This document shows positions 1 through 7,082 of a stretch of DNA of 25,603 bases, piece by piece. Source of the DNA: Oscillospiraceae bacterium (lineage in GTDB: Bacteria; Bacillota; Clostridia; Oscillospirales; Oscillospiraceae); the NCBI GenBank assembly GCA_020025655.1, contig JAHHRR010000025.1:1-25603 (forward strand), written 5' to 3'. The position numbers and the translations under genes were made by a program. Within the stretch, counting starts at the first letter, position 1, and each line of letters starts with the position of its first letter. The notes under the pieces are model-generated. The model was given only the letters and a program-made list of their open reading frames with translations, was not told where the DNA came from and did no database searches.

Positions 1-312
1 CTTCAACGCAGCCTCCAGTGGGTTTGCCGATGCATCTACAAATTCAGACAGTTCATTATAATGGTCTTTAGCTAACTGAATTTCCTTGCATTTATCCTCA
101 AAATACGGATCTTTGCAAGCCGTGGCCCGTTTTACTTCTTCATGTATCATCCGACACAATTCAGGTGCACAGGAAAAGCTTTCGCTGTTTCCCAATAGTC
201 TTGCGGCACTTCTTGTAATTTCTGCATTAACTTTTTCGTCAGAACTCGCTTTTCTTGCCGCTGTCAATGCCTGTTTCAGCATACACGGCAGGCAATCAGG
301 AAGTATTTCCAA
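1..312 (-). CDS. DUF89 family damage-control phosphatase, N-terminal part (runs off left edge)
   Basis: This is a partial gene; only the first 104 codons lie in the window. The product opens with a CLPCMLKQAL motif (two Cys separated by two residues), followed by an all-helical stretch containing DPYFEDKCKEIQ and DPL-type positions (here NPLEAALK). That pattern matches the N-terminal helical domain of prokaryotic DUF89 (subfamily I, ARMT1-like) metal-dependent phosphatases. Family members hydrolyse damaged or over-accumulated sugar and cofactor phosphates; the catalytic Asp/Asn metal site lies beyond the window and cannot be checked. The start is TTG at 310-312, because an in-frame TAA, which is the stop codon of EtfA2, lies only 3 nt upstream and AGGGAG is placed about 9 nt before the TTG. 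It is probably the last or near-last gene of the AGPS1-EtfB2-EtfA2 operon, translationally coupled to EtfA2. The family call is fairly sure; the substrate is unknown. Confidence 0.72.
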   Translation of the reverse strand, partial: MEILPDCLPCMLKQALTAARKASSDEKVNAEITRSAARLLGNSESFSCAPELCRMIHEEVKRATACKDPYFEDKCKEIQLAKDHYNELSEFVDASANPLEAALK

Positions 313-315
313 TTC

Positions 316-1251
316 TTATATCTCCCTATCAATTTTATCAATAACGTCCAGCATTTCACTGACAATTTCAATACAGTCAAATTCAGCTCTGAGATCTGAA
401 TTCCTGTATATAGGCGCGTTTATGTCAGTATTTACAGCGATTATTTTTCCGCTGTCCTGTATTCCGACCATAAAAGCACTTGACCCAGAGACTCCAAGTG
501 CAAGGCAAATATCCGGAGAAACGACATTTCCGGATACACCCAGAAGAGCCTGCTCCGATACCCAGCCATTCATAACCACAGGACGGCTGGCAGCAAATGA
601 TGCATTAAGTTTATCTGCAAGTTCTCTGCATTTGCTTATATGTTCAGGGCTTTTAACTCCTAATCCCACTGCTACAATTTTTTTAGCAGAAAGCAGTCCT
701 TCTGATGACGGCATCTCTGTTACCTCAGTTTCAGGTCTGATAAAATCACTTGTTTTATGCATGTATATCATTTCACCAGGAGGTTTTACAAGTGACATCT
801 CAATGCTTTCAGAACTTGCAGCAGTGCTGAGACATACGGGGAATTTTTTGACTTTAAAGCTACTCTCCATGTGGCCGTTATAGCACAGTTTTGTTACGAG
901 CAGTTCTTCATTTTCCTGTAGTTTAGCAGTAAGCACGCCTGAAAGTGCAGTCCCGCAGAGTCTGAAAGAAAGCCTTGCGGCAATCATCCTACCCTCATTG
1001 TCAGAGGGTAGGAAATAAAGATCCGCTGGATTTTCAGCAGCCTGAGCGCAAAGTATTTGCAGCCAGCTTTCCTGCTCTCCGTCAGAGCAGGAAAGCAACC
1101 GTGTTATTGCTTTCTCATCTTCAGGAACAAAATCTGTTTCCCTGCTCAAAACCCATATTTCATCAGGATGAGAGTTTGCAGCTGAATACAACTCAGCAAG
1201 CTGTGAACTTAGGTTTCGGTAAAAATTTTGAATTATAAAAACAGACTTCAT
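316..1251 (-). CDS. Divergent electron-transfer flavoprotein alpha subunit (EtfA2)
   Basis: A 311-residue protein with the EtfA layout: a divergent N-terminal Rossmann-like domain and a C-terminal FAD domain at about 190-311. The FAD domain keeps ASRPVVMNGW (Arg223, the equivalent of the conserved SR), a glycine-rich loop, and the AVNTD-NAPIY block that contacts the FAD diphosphate/adenosine in family structures. Two standard features are altered. The loop usually written GQTG reads GVSG (238-241). The SGxxQH segment, whose His contacts the flavin in canonical ETFs, reads SGSSAF (255-260), so the Gln-His pair is replaced by Ala-Phe. The same changes occur in EtfA3. The gene overlaps EtfB2 by 4 bp and follows AGPS-like 1, so its natural electron donor is probably that flavoprotein. 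A dedicated, non-canonical ETF is the best reading; whether it binds FAD normally is open. Confidence 0.85.
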   Translation of the reverse strand: MKSVFIIQNFYRNLSSQLAELYSAANSHPDEIWVLSRETDFVPEDEKAITRLLSCSDGEQESWLQILCAQAAENPADLYFLPSDNEGRMIAARLSFRLCGTALSGVLTAKLQENEELLVTKLCYNGHMESSFKVKKFPVCLSTAASSESIEMSLVKPPGEMIYMHKTSDFIRPETEVTEMPSSEGLLSAKKIVAVGLGVKSPEHISKCRELADKLNASFAASRPVVMNGWVSEQALLGVSGNVVSPDICLALGVSGSSAFMVGIQDSGKIIAVNTDINAPIYRNSDLRAEFDCIEIVSEMLDVIDKIDREI

Positions 1252-2039
1252 GGCATATCCTCAAGGCCAAGCATATATCCGACAATTTTCTCCGCTGCTT
1301 CGCGTGGAGAATCAGCAGCAATTTTACTGCAGGTGCGTGATCTGTCAACGGCTGTCATCGAAAGCAGAATTTTGTCTTGCTCACCTGGCACTACTTTTTC
1401 AGGCAGAATAGTAGTATTTTTATTAGAAACTGCCATTTTTTCTTTAAGTGTAGGAATTTTAAGTCTGGTTGACGGAGCATTTCCTACAGAAAGGACGGCA
1501 AGCGAAGGCAGCACACGTTTAATAATGCTGTCTCCGCTTAAAGCTTCTACTTTTAATACACCAGCCTGATAGCTCAGTGCGGAGATACCTCCGTAACAAG
1601 GCATGCCAAGCATTTCAGATAACAGAGGAGCTGTAAATGTACTTCCTCCGGGAGAGCTACGCTCTCCCGTGAGGATAATATCAGCTCCGTATTCTGTTGC
1701 AATACCAGCTAAAATATTAGCAGTATTTTCCGGTGAAAACAGGCTGTCACACTGCACAGGGCAGAAAATACATTCGTCGTAGCCCAATGCATACAGTGTT
1801 TTCATCCATCGGCTGGGATTCCGCCTGCCCAAAGTCACCGCTGTAAGCTTAACTATCTCCCCTTCGGCTCTTGCATCTTCAGCAAGTTTGAGGCCAAAGC
1901 TTAATGCACTTTCATCAAAGCACCCCAATTCCTGCGGAGCAAAGCGCAGATCGACCTGTAAATCAGAGTCTGCAACCCAGTCCTCCTGAGAGAGTGCCTC
2001 CAGATCCGCGGTAATTTTAAAACAGACAAGTATATTCAT
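1248..2039 (-). CDS. Divergent electron-transfer flavoprotein beta subunit (EtfB2)
   Basis: A 263-residue EtfB/FixA-type protein starting MNILVCFKIT, the usual EtfB N-terminal strand, with CFDESALSFGLKLAE in the place of the canonical NPYDxYALEAA block. The nucleotide-binding signature DGDTxQxGP of ordinary EtfB is absent; the aligned stretch reads GERSSPGGSTFTAPLLSEML (125-144). Canonical EtfB uses this loop for AMP or, in bifurcating forms, the second FAD and NAD(H), so this subunit may not bind a nucleotide in the usual way. It starts 2 nt after the AGPS-like 1 stop and overlaps EtfA2 by 4 bp, implying translational coupling of all three. It is paralogous to EtfB3 (17,177-17,941), which shows the same loss. 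Family assignment is firm; the role as electron carrier for the AGPS-like oxidase is inferred from gene order. Confidence 0.85.
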   Translation of the reverse strand: MNILVCFKITADLEALSQEDWVADSDLQVDLRFAPQELGCFDESALSFGLKLAEDARAEGEIVKLTAVTLGRRNPSRWMKTLYALGYDECIFCPVQCDSLFSPENTANILAGIATEYGADIILTGERSSPGGSTFTAPLLSEMLGMPCYGGISALSYQAGVLKVEALSGDSIIKRVLPSLAVLSVGNAPSTRLKIPTLKEKMAVSNKNTTILPEKVVPGEQDKILLSMTAVDRSRTCSKIAADSPREAAEKIVGYMLGLEDMP

Positions 2040-2041
2040 TT

Positions 2042-3484
2042 TTATTTATCGTCAGTTGCAAAAACAGTGTCAACGTTCATAATGCCGTTGGGGTCAAATG
2101 TTTTCTTCAGCTTCTCAAGGATGTAATATGCGCTGCCGTGCTCTTCCCGAATGAAAGGCTGACGAACCTTACCAACGCCATGATGGTGAACGATAGATCC
2201 GCCGTGCTTCAGAGTCTCTTCGATAATTATCTTATTCAGAGGCTCATGGTACTTAGTGATTTCATCAACAGGATCACAGTCAACAACGTTATAATAGTAA
2301 ACGAAGTACATATTTGTACCATTGATGTAGCTGTGAGAAGAATGTCCGCCAATCATAGTCAGGTCAGGAATTTCCTTACGTATGCGTTCTACGCTGTTCT
2401 TATAGATGTTGTAGATGCTGCTCCAGTCACCGGAAACTTCAGTGGTGAAGCCCATATTACCGGTTTCAAGAATTTCCTTGCGCTCTTCAAGGAGCATTTC
2501 AGCGGTCCAGTTCAGATTCAAGAACCACTTTTCTATAAGCTTAGGGTCAACAGCTTCGCACTCAGGATACTGTGTAACAATTTCCTCGATTGCATCGCCG
2601 GTTGCCTTGGTAATGCCGGCAGGGCCCTCTGCCATGAATATAATAACACACTTACCTTCTTCAAAGTGTGAGAAGTGCATTGCAGCATCTTCAACGTCAT
2701 ACAATCTTGCTATTGAAGGCTTGTAACCCCTGACCATAACCTCACGAAGGATCTCAAAACCGGTCTTCATATTGTCGAGAGTATATCCATAGTAGCGGTT
2801 ATTTTCAGGCAGATAGGGGAAGATTTTCACAGTAACCTCAGTGATATAACACAGAGCACCTTCATTTCCGATGATGACATGTCTTATATCGGGGCCGGCA
2901 GCACGGCGGGGAACATTCTTAATACGGGTAATAGTACCATCAGGGAAAACTGCCTCAAGGCCAACTACCATATCTTCAATGCCACCATACAGAGTAGAGA
3001 ACTGGCCAATGCTGCGAGTTGCAACAAGGCCGCCCATCTGTGCAATAGGCTTAGACTGAGGGCTATGTCCGGTAGTATAACCCTGTTCTCTGAGCAGATC
3101 ATCCAAATACTGAAGAGGCACACCGCACTGTACGGTAGCCTGCATATTATAAGTATCAATCTTGATGATTTTATTCATCTCGCTACCATCGACAACGACA
3201 GAATTCTCAGCGCGGTTCTCAAGACCGCCTTCGGTTGCACTGCCGCCGGTTCTGGGAATGCAGTTGATTTTGTTCTCATTGAGGAACATAAGGACTTTGG
3301 AAACTTCCTCAGTGGAATGGGGCTTAACGATGCATGAAGGAATAGGCATTACAAAAGTCTTATGAATGCTCTGATACTTCTTATAGCGGTCAATGCTGGC
3401 CTCGTTCAGTGCGTGCTGATCTGTAATTACCTGTTCGGGAGTGAGAAGCTGTTTTAAGCTTTCTACTATCTGATTACGTTCCAT
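2042..3484 (-). CDS. AGPS-like FAD-binding oxidase/transferase 1 (alkylglycerone-phosphate-synthase family)
   Basis: A 480-residue vanillyl-alcohol-oxidase-fold flavoprotein. The N-terminal FAD domain (about 45-225) contains PRTGGSATEGGL, GYTTGHSPQS, MGGLVATRSIGQ, LYGGIEDMVVGLE and AGPDIRHVIIGNEGAL. These line up closely with eukaryotic alkyldihydroxyacetone-phosphate synthase. The C-terminal half keeps further AGPS hallmarks: ARLYD (259-263), SHSYINGTNMYFVYYYN, and the triple His in VHHHGVGKVR (433-435) that forms part of the AGPS active site. The GDGNLH motif of D-lactate/glycolate dehydrogenases is absent. It is shorter than mammalian AGPS and has no peroxisomal signal. The start is ATG with GAGGTG 5 nt upstream. 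It is first in an operon with EtfB2, EtfA2 and DUF89, behind a promoter and hairpin at 3,546-3,648. The reaction is unknown: AGPS itself is redox-neutral, but the ETF partners suggest net oxidation here. Confidence 0.85.
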   Translation of the reverse strand: MERNQIVESLKQLLTPEQVITDQHALNEASIDRYKKYQSIHKTFVMPIPSCIVKPHSTEEVSKVLMFLNENKINCIPRTGGSATEGGLENRAENSVVVDGSEMNKIIKIDTYNMQATVQCGVPLQYLDDLLREQGYTTGHSPQSKPIAQMGGLVATRSIGQFSTLYGGIEDMVVGLEAVFPDGTITRIKNVPRRAAGPDIRHVIIGNEGALCYITEVTVKIFPYLPENNRYYGYTLDNMKTGFEILREVMVRGYKPSIARLYDVEDAAMHFSHFEEGKCVIIFMAEGPAGITKATGDAIEEIVTQYPECEAVDPKLIEKWFLNLNWTAEMLLEERKEILETGNMGFTTEVSGDWSSIYNIYKNSVERIRKEIPDLTMIGGHSSHSYINGTNMYFVYYYNVVDCDPVDEITKYHEPLNKIIIEETLKHGGSIVHHHGVGKVRQPFIREEHGSAYYILEKLKKTFDPNGIMNVDTVFATDDK

Positions 3485-3545
3485 GAATACACCTCATAAA
3501 ATATATTTTTCAAGTTTCTTAACTTGTAATTAACAAATAAAAAAA

Positions 3546-3588
3546 GAGCGAAACAAATCCAGCCTATATGGCTGAAGTTGTTTCGCTC
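3546..3588 (-). terminator. Strong hairpin + T7: leader terminator/attenuator before AGPS-like 1
   Basis: On the minus strand an 11-bp perfect stem (GAGCGAAACAA / TTGTTTCGCTC) encloses a second short stem (CAGCC / GGCTG region) and is followed directly by seven T. It lies between the FAD oxidase stop (3,652) and the AGPS-like 1 start (3,484), and downstream of the promoter at 3,620-3,648. It can therefore end the BCCT/FAD-oxidase transcript and also attenuate the AGPS-like 1 transcript. The leader segment TTGTTTC (3,601-3,607 in plus coordinates) can pair with GAAACAA of the 5' arm (3,578-3,584) as an antiterminator. Confidence 0.82.
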
Positions 3589-3619
3589 CGTTAAACACAT
3601 GAAACAATTTATTGATTTT

Positions 3620-3648
3620 ATTGTAGCATACTTTGTTGAGTTTTGCAA
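3620..3648 (-). promoter_or_regulatory. Sigma-A-type promoter for the AGPS-like 1 operon
   Basis: On the minus strand TTGCAA (3,643-3,648) and TACAAT (3,620-3,625) are separated by 17 bp. Predicted transcription starts near 3,613, just after the stop codon of the upstream FAD oxidase, giving a leader of about 130 nt that contains the hairpin at 3,546-3,588. Confidence 0.65.
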
Positions 3649-3651
3649 GTA

Positions 3652-5205
3652 CTAAGTTGAGAAATTACCTGGATTAAAAAGAAATTGAGGGTCAAAATAA
3701 TTTTTTACTTTTTTTGCAACCGATACACTATCGGAATCAGCAAAAGCATTGATATATTTCTTAATTTTACCTATGCCGTTTTCTCCTGCCGGAGTACCAC
3801 CGCAGCTGACAGCATTCTCTGACCATGCCATTACAAGCTCACGGGCGCGGCTATATTCCGTTTCATTCTTCGGCAACAGTTCCAGATGCAGTCTGCCATC
3901 ACCATAGTGACCAAAAACCATTCCGCGGACAAAGCTTTTTTCTATATCTGCTTCATAACGGCAAAGCATCTCATGGACAACCGATACGGGAAGCTGGCAG
4001 TCAAGTGAAACACGTTCTGACCAAAATCCATTTAATGCTGATTCCGCAGCAACAGTGTTGACAGACTCCGGCACTGCATGGCGCATAAGTCGAAACATTT
4101 CCAGATCTTTTTCGTAACTGCTGGCCCATGTATTGTTTTCTTCTCCGCCTGATATATCATAAAGCACCATAAGGCTCAACATTGCCTCCTCGATAGCTTC
4201 TTCATCGTCACCTTCAAGCTCTACATATACCGCTGCATTTGTTTCCTTTGGGAAATCAGGAATTGACCGAAGATTGTTCGACTTTCGTTTCATTTCATCG
4301 ACCAGTCTGAGAGCCTCGCTGTCAAAAAACTCAAGAGCTCCCAGTAAAACTCCTGTGAACTTCTGCTTCATTATTGACGCGGCAAACTGATCTGCGCTTT
4401 GCCAGTCTTTGAGAAAAAACATAATTCCCCATGTATTTTCGCCCATTGGGCACAGCTTCAAAGATAGGCTGAGCACAGCACCAATCATCCCCTCTGCCCC
4501 GGCAAAAAGGTCAATCAGATCAAGCCCTGGATGAGGGTTCATCGAACCATAGACCGACGAAGGCTTTGCATTGCAGACCTCAATCCTTTTACCGTTTGGA
4601 AGATCGCATCCTTTGTCATCAAACACATATCTGCCTCGCTCTATTGTCCAAAGCTCTCCATTGGGAATACATACGTCTATTGCGTGTACATGATTTGCAG
4701 CTGCCCCATACGTCAGAGAATTGATTCCCTTTGAATTGCACGAAAACATTCCACCCACAGTAGCTGATTTCTCGGTAGGATTAGGTGGGAAAAGCATTCT
4801 TTTTTTATTAGTTCTAAGCTTCTTAAGTGCTTCCCTGCTCTCCTCACTCCACTGAGTGGTATCAAAACTTCGCATATTCAAACGGGAATTAAGGTCGCTC
4901 AAAATAACGCCCGGTTCCACTTTCAGATAGAAACTGCCCTCACTATCACAGGTCATACCGATTATTCGATTAAAACGGCTCATATTGATAATATGACCGC
5001 AAACCGGAACCGCCGCACCGCTTATTCCTGTTCGTGCGCCCTGAATTGTAACCGGTATGCCTGCCTGACTCAGTTCCTTTATCTGTCCGCATACCTCATC
5101 CGCCGAGCAGGGAAAGGAAATACTGTCCGCATTTCCTTTGAGCCTTGACTCGTCGCTTAGATAATCAGTATATTTTTCAATACTATATTTAACTAACTGC
5201 GTCAT
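3652..5205 (-). CDS. D-lactate/glycolate dehydrogenase-type FAD-linked oxidase
   Basis: A 517-residue FAD_binding_4 plus FAD-oxidase_C protein of the GlcD/D-LDH group. The FAD domain shows IQGARTGISGAAVP (the usual GxGTGxxGG-like loop), FPPNPTEKSATVGGMFSCNS, LTYGAAANHV and FAGAEGMIGAVLSL. The C-terminal domain carries FGHYGDGRLHLELLP (431-445), the HxGDGNLH metal/substrate motif with Arg for Asn, and ends with an FDPQFLFNPGNF tail. Such enzymes oxidise D-2-hydroxy acids and pass electrons to quinones or, in anaerobes, to an EtfAB pair. The ATG lies inside the 3' end of the BCCT gene (17-bp overlap), so uptake and oxidation are tightly coupled. The nearest canonical ETF is EtfB1/EtfA1 just upstream. 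The exact hydroxy acid is not deducible. Confidence 0.85.
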   Translation of the reverse strand: MTQLVKYSIEKYTDYLSDESRLKGNADSISFPCSADEVCGQIKELSQAGIPVTIQGARTGISGAAVPVCGHIINMSRFNRIIGMTCDSEGSFYLKVEPGVILSDLNSRLNMRSFDTTQWSEESREALKKLRTNKKRMLFPPNPTEKSATVGGMFSCNSKGINSLTYGAAANHVHAIDVCIPNGELWTIERGRYVFDDKGCDLPNGKRIEVCNAKPSSVYGSMNPHPGLDLIDLFAGAEGMIGAVLSLSLKLCPMGENTWGIMFFLKDWQSADQFAASIMKQKFTGVLLGALEFFDSEALRLVDEMKRKSNNLRSIPDFPKETNAAVYVELEGDDEEAIEEAMLSLMVLYDISGGEENNTWASSYEKDLEMFRLMRHAVPESVNTVAAESALNGFWSERVSLDCQLPVSVVHEMLCRYEADIEKSFVRGMVFGHYGDGRLHLELLPKNETEYSRARELVMAWSENAVSCGGTPAGENGIGKIKKYINAFADSDSVSVAKKVKNYFDPQFLFNPGNFST

Positions 5206-6853
5206 TTTTTCTCTCTTTCATTTTCTGCTTCTCAAGCATTTCTTCAGATTCAAGTCGTTCCGAAGGTATCGGATCTCCGTACTTATCGTAATCTTCTTTA
5301 TATGTATCATATTTTGCAGGTTTTCTCGCAATCTTCCAAAGGCCCAGACATACCATAACCTCCAGGAACATTACAGGGAAGCCGCCCAGGTTTGAAAGTG
5401 CCTTAATACCTTCAAGACCATCACTGCTGATTATAATGTAAGATATAAATGTAATTGTTGCGCCCCATACCAGCTGAATCCAGACGGGTGCTGTATGATT
5501 TTCTTCTTTGGCGGAGTCCTCTATGCACAGTCCAGAAAGAGCGGTTGTGTTTGAGTCACATGCGGTAACGAATGAAATGCAGATAACTATAAGATACAGC
5601 GGAATAAGTATAGTTGAAACGGGAAGCTGTGCCAGAACCTCGTATATGGCTGATTCTGTACCGGAAACCTGCATCATATCGTAAATTCCTCTTCCGTCAA
5701 GTTCGTAATACAAGGCGGAGGATGAAAACAGTCCTATCCATGCCCCACTGAAAAGAGAAGGAATAATGAAATTGCATTTTATGGTATCTCTTATAGTGTA
5801 TCCCTTTGCAATCTTGCCCAGGAACACTGCTGTTATAGGTGCCCATGACATCCAGTTGCAATAGTAGAAGCAAGGCCAGTTTCTAGCCCAATCGTCACCG
5901 TACAGTTCTCCTGTCATAAGAGCAAGCTTTGGGAATTCCGCAATGAATGCTCCGAAGGTTTCTGTTGTTGTATTGAGGACAAACGAAGTCTTTCCGAATA
6001 TAAGAACCATCGCAGCAATTATAAAGAATATAATCACGTTTATGAAGGAAAGATTTTTAATGCCCTTCATAATTCCTGTTATACTTGCTATCGTAAACAT
6101 ACATCCGGTTACAATTGCAACAACAGCCCACATTGCCGAGTTACTCTTAATTCCGGTAAGCATTTCCACGCCTCCAGAAATTGAGAGGATACATATGCCC
6201 ATAGATGCTGCCATTCCTGCCGATAAAGCCAGGCCGCAAACTATATCAACGGCCGTAGAGTATTTATGAACTCTATCTCCATACAGCGGAGTAAGTGTGG
6301 CAACAAAACTGCCTGGTGCTTTCATATTATAATATGCAAAGCAGAAGGCCAGAGATGCAACTGTATAAAGTGCGTATGGCATAAAGGTCCACTCCAGAAA
6401 CAGGACCTTCATTGCAAACATTGCAGCCTGAACTGTACCCGGCTCTACTCCTGCCGCCATAGGAGGCGCATACAAATGGATGATAGGTTCCGCAGATGCG
6501 AAGAACAAAAGGCCGGCAGCAACTGTTGTGGTAAGCGAGATCCAGACCCAGTTGGAATACTTCATTATTGGTCTTGCTTCCCTGCCGCCAACTCGCACCT
6601 TACCCAATGGTGATATAAAAACCATTATAACTGTAATTACACAAAATACCGTAACACCGCTAAACGCCCATGCGAAGTTATCCAGTAACCATTTAGTTAT
6701 GATATTAAGATAATTCAGGAATAAATCATTATTGGTAACGCTGATTGTAATAACCGCCAACAAAATCAGAAGCGTGGGCCAAAACACTCCATGGCGTATT
6801 TTAACAGTTTTTCTATTAGTAGTATTCGTATTGCTATTATCTGATGTATTCAT
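5189..6853 (-). CDS. BCCT family transporter
   Basis: A 554-residue integral membrane protein with about 12 hydrophobic helices. Its layout matches the betaine/carnitine/choline transporter family: FWPTLLILLAV at TM1, WVWISLTTTVAAGLLFFASAEP, FLEWTFMPYALYTV, and a helix-8 motif reading FYYCNWMSWAP. In BetP-type carriers that last motif is FYWAWWISWSP, where aromatic residues form the cation cage. Here two of four Trp are kept and two are replaced by Tyr and Asn, so the substrate may not be a standard trimethylammonium compound. The start is ATG with AGGAG upstream. The C-terminus overlaps the FAD-linked oxidase start. A 230-bp gap with an inverted repeat (6,982-7,034) separates it from EtfA1. 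Family is sure, substrate unknown. Confidence 0.9.
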   Translation of the reverse strand: MNTSDNSNTNTTNRKTVKIRHGVFWPTLLILLAVITISVTNNDLFLNYLNIITKWLLDNFAWAFSGVTVFCVITVIMVFISPLGKVRVGGREARPIMKYSNWVWISLTTTVAAGLLFFASAEPIIHLYAPPMAAGVEPGTVQAAMFAMKVLFLEWTFMPYALYTVASLAFCFAYYNMKAPGSFVATLTPLYGDRVHKYSTAVDIVCGLALSAGMAASMGICILSISGGVEMLTGIKSNSAMWAVVAIVTGCMFTIASITGIMKGIKNLSFINVIIFFIIAAMVLIFGKTSFVLNTTTETFGAFIAEFPKLALMTGELYGDDWARNWPCFYYCNWMSWAPITAVFLGKIAKGYTIRDTIKCNFIIPSLFSGAWIGLFSSSALYYELDGRGIYDMMQVSGTESAIYEVLAQLPVSTILIPLYLIVICISFVTACDSNTTALSGLCIEDSAKEENHTAPVWIQLVWGATITFISYIIISSDGLEGIKALSNLGGFPVMFLEVMVCLGLWKIARKPAKYDTYKEDYDKYGDPIPSERLESEEMLEKQKMKERKNDAVS

Positions 6854-6981
6854 CCTAATTCTCCTCAGTCGATTATTTCACTCAAAACCTCCTAATCTTC
6901 AACGAAGAATTTGTGTCTTTATTCAATATTAAGCAGTGAGCGTCCGTATATTTTTCTGTTATAGCTATAAAATTCTGATAA

Positions 6982-7034
6982 TTAAGTATAACTGTAGCAC
7001 AGTATTCTTTCATTGCCTATACAGTCATACTTAA
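6982..7034. promoter_or_regulatory. 15-bp inverted repeat in the EtfA1-BCCT gap
   Basis: TTAAGTATAACTGTA (6,982-6,996) and TACAGTCATACTTAA (7,020-7,034) are inverted copies with one mismatch, centred 38 bp apart. There is no U-tract directly after it on the minus strand, so a paired operator or an intercistronic mRNA hairpin is more likely than a simple terminator. A TATACT that could serve as a -10 for the BCCT gene lies inside the left arm on the minus strand, but no good -35 was found. Confidence 0.5.
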
Positions 7035-7082
7035 ATTTATTACCAGATATAGTTTTGTTCCCTGTTATAAAGATTTATTCGT

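Noticed and set aside
86..883. A 265-codon open frame on the plus strand
   Set aside because: It is antisense to EtfA2 and the DUF89 start, both of which show clear family motifs; the product is low-complexity Ser/Leu-rich.
2042..3484. Calling the two AGPS-like genes D-lactate or glycolate dehydrogenase
   Set aside because: They lack the HxGDGNLH motif and instead carry the GHSPQS, AGPDIRH, RLYD and HHHG motifs of the AGPS family; the true GlcD-type protein is at 3,652-5,205.
3546..3588. T-box, classic riboswitch, or ANTAR-type dual-hairpin target
   Set aside because: No T-box sequence, no known riboswitch core and no pair of hexanucleotide-loop hairpins was found; only the generic terminator/antiterminator pattern is supported.
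5189..6853. Carnitine pathway (CaiT with FixABCX-like ETF)
   Set aside because: No CaiA/B/C/D-type CoA transferase, ligase, hydratase or acyl-CoA dehydrogenase is present, and the aromatic cage of the carrier is altered.
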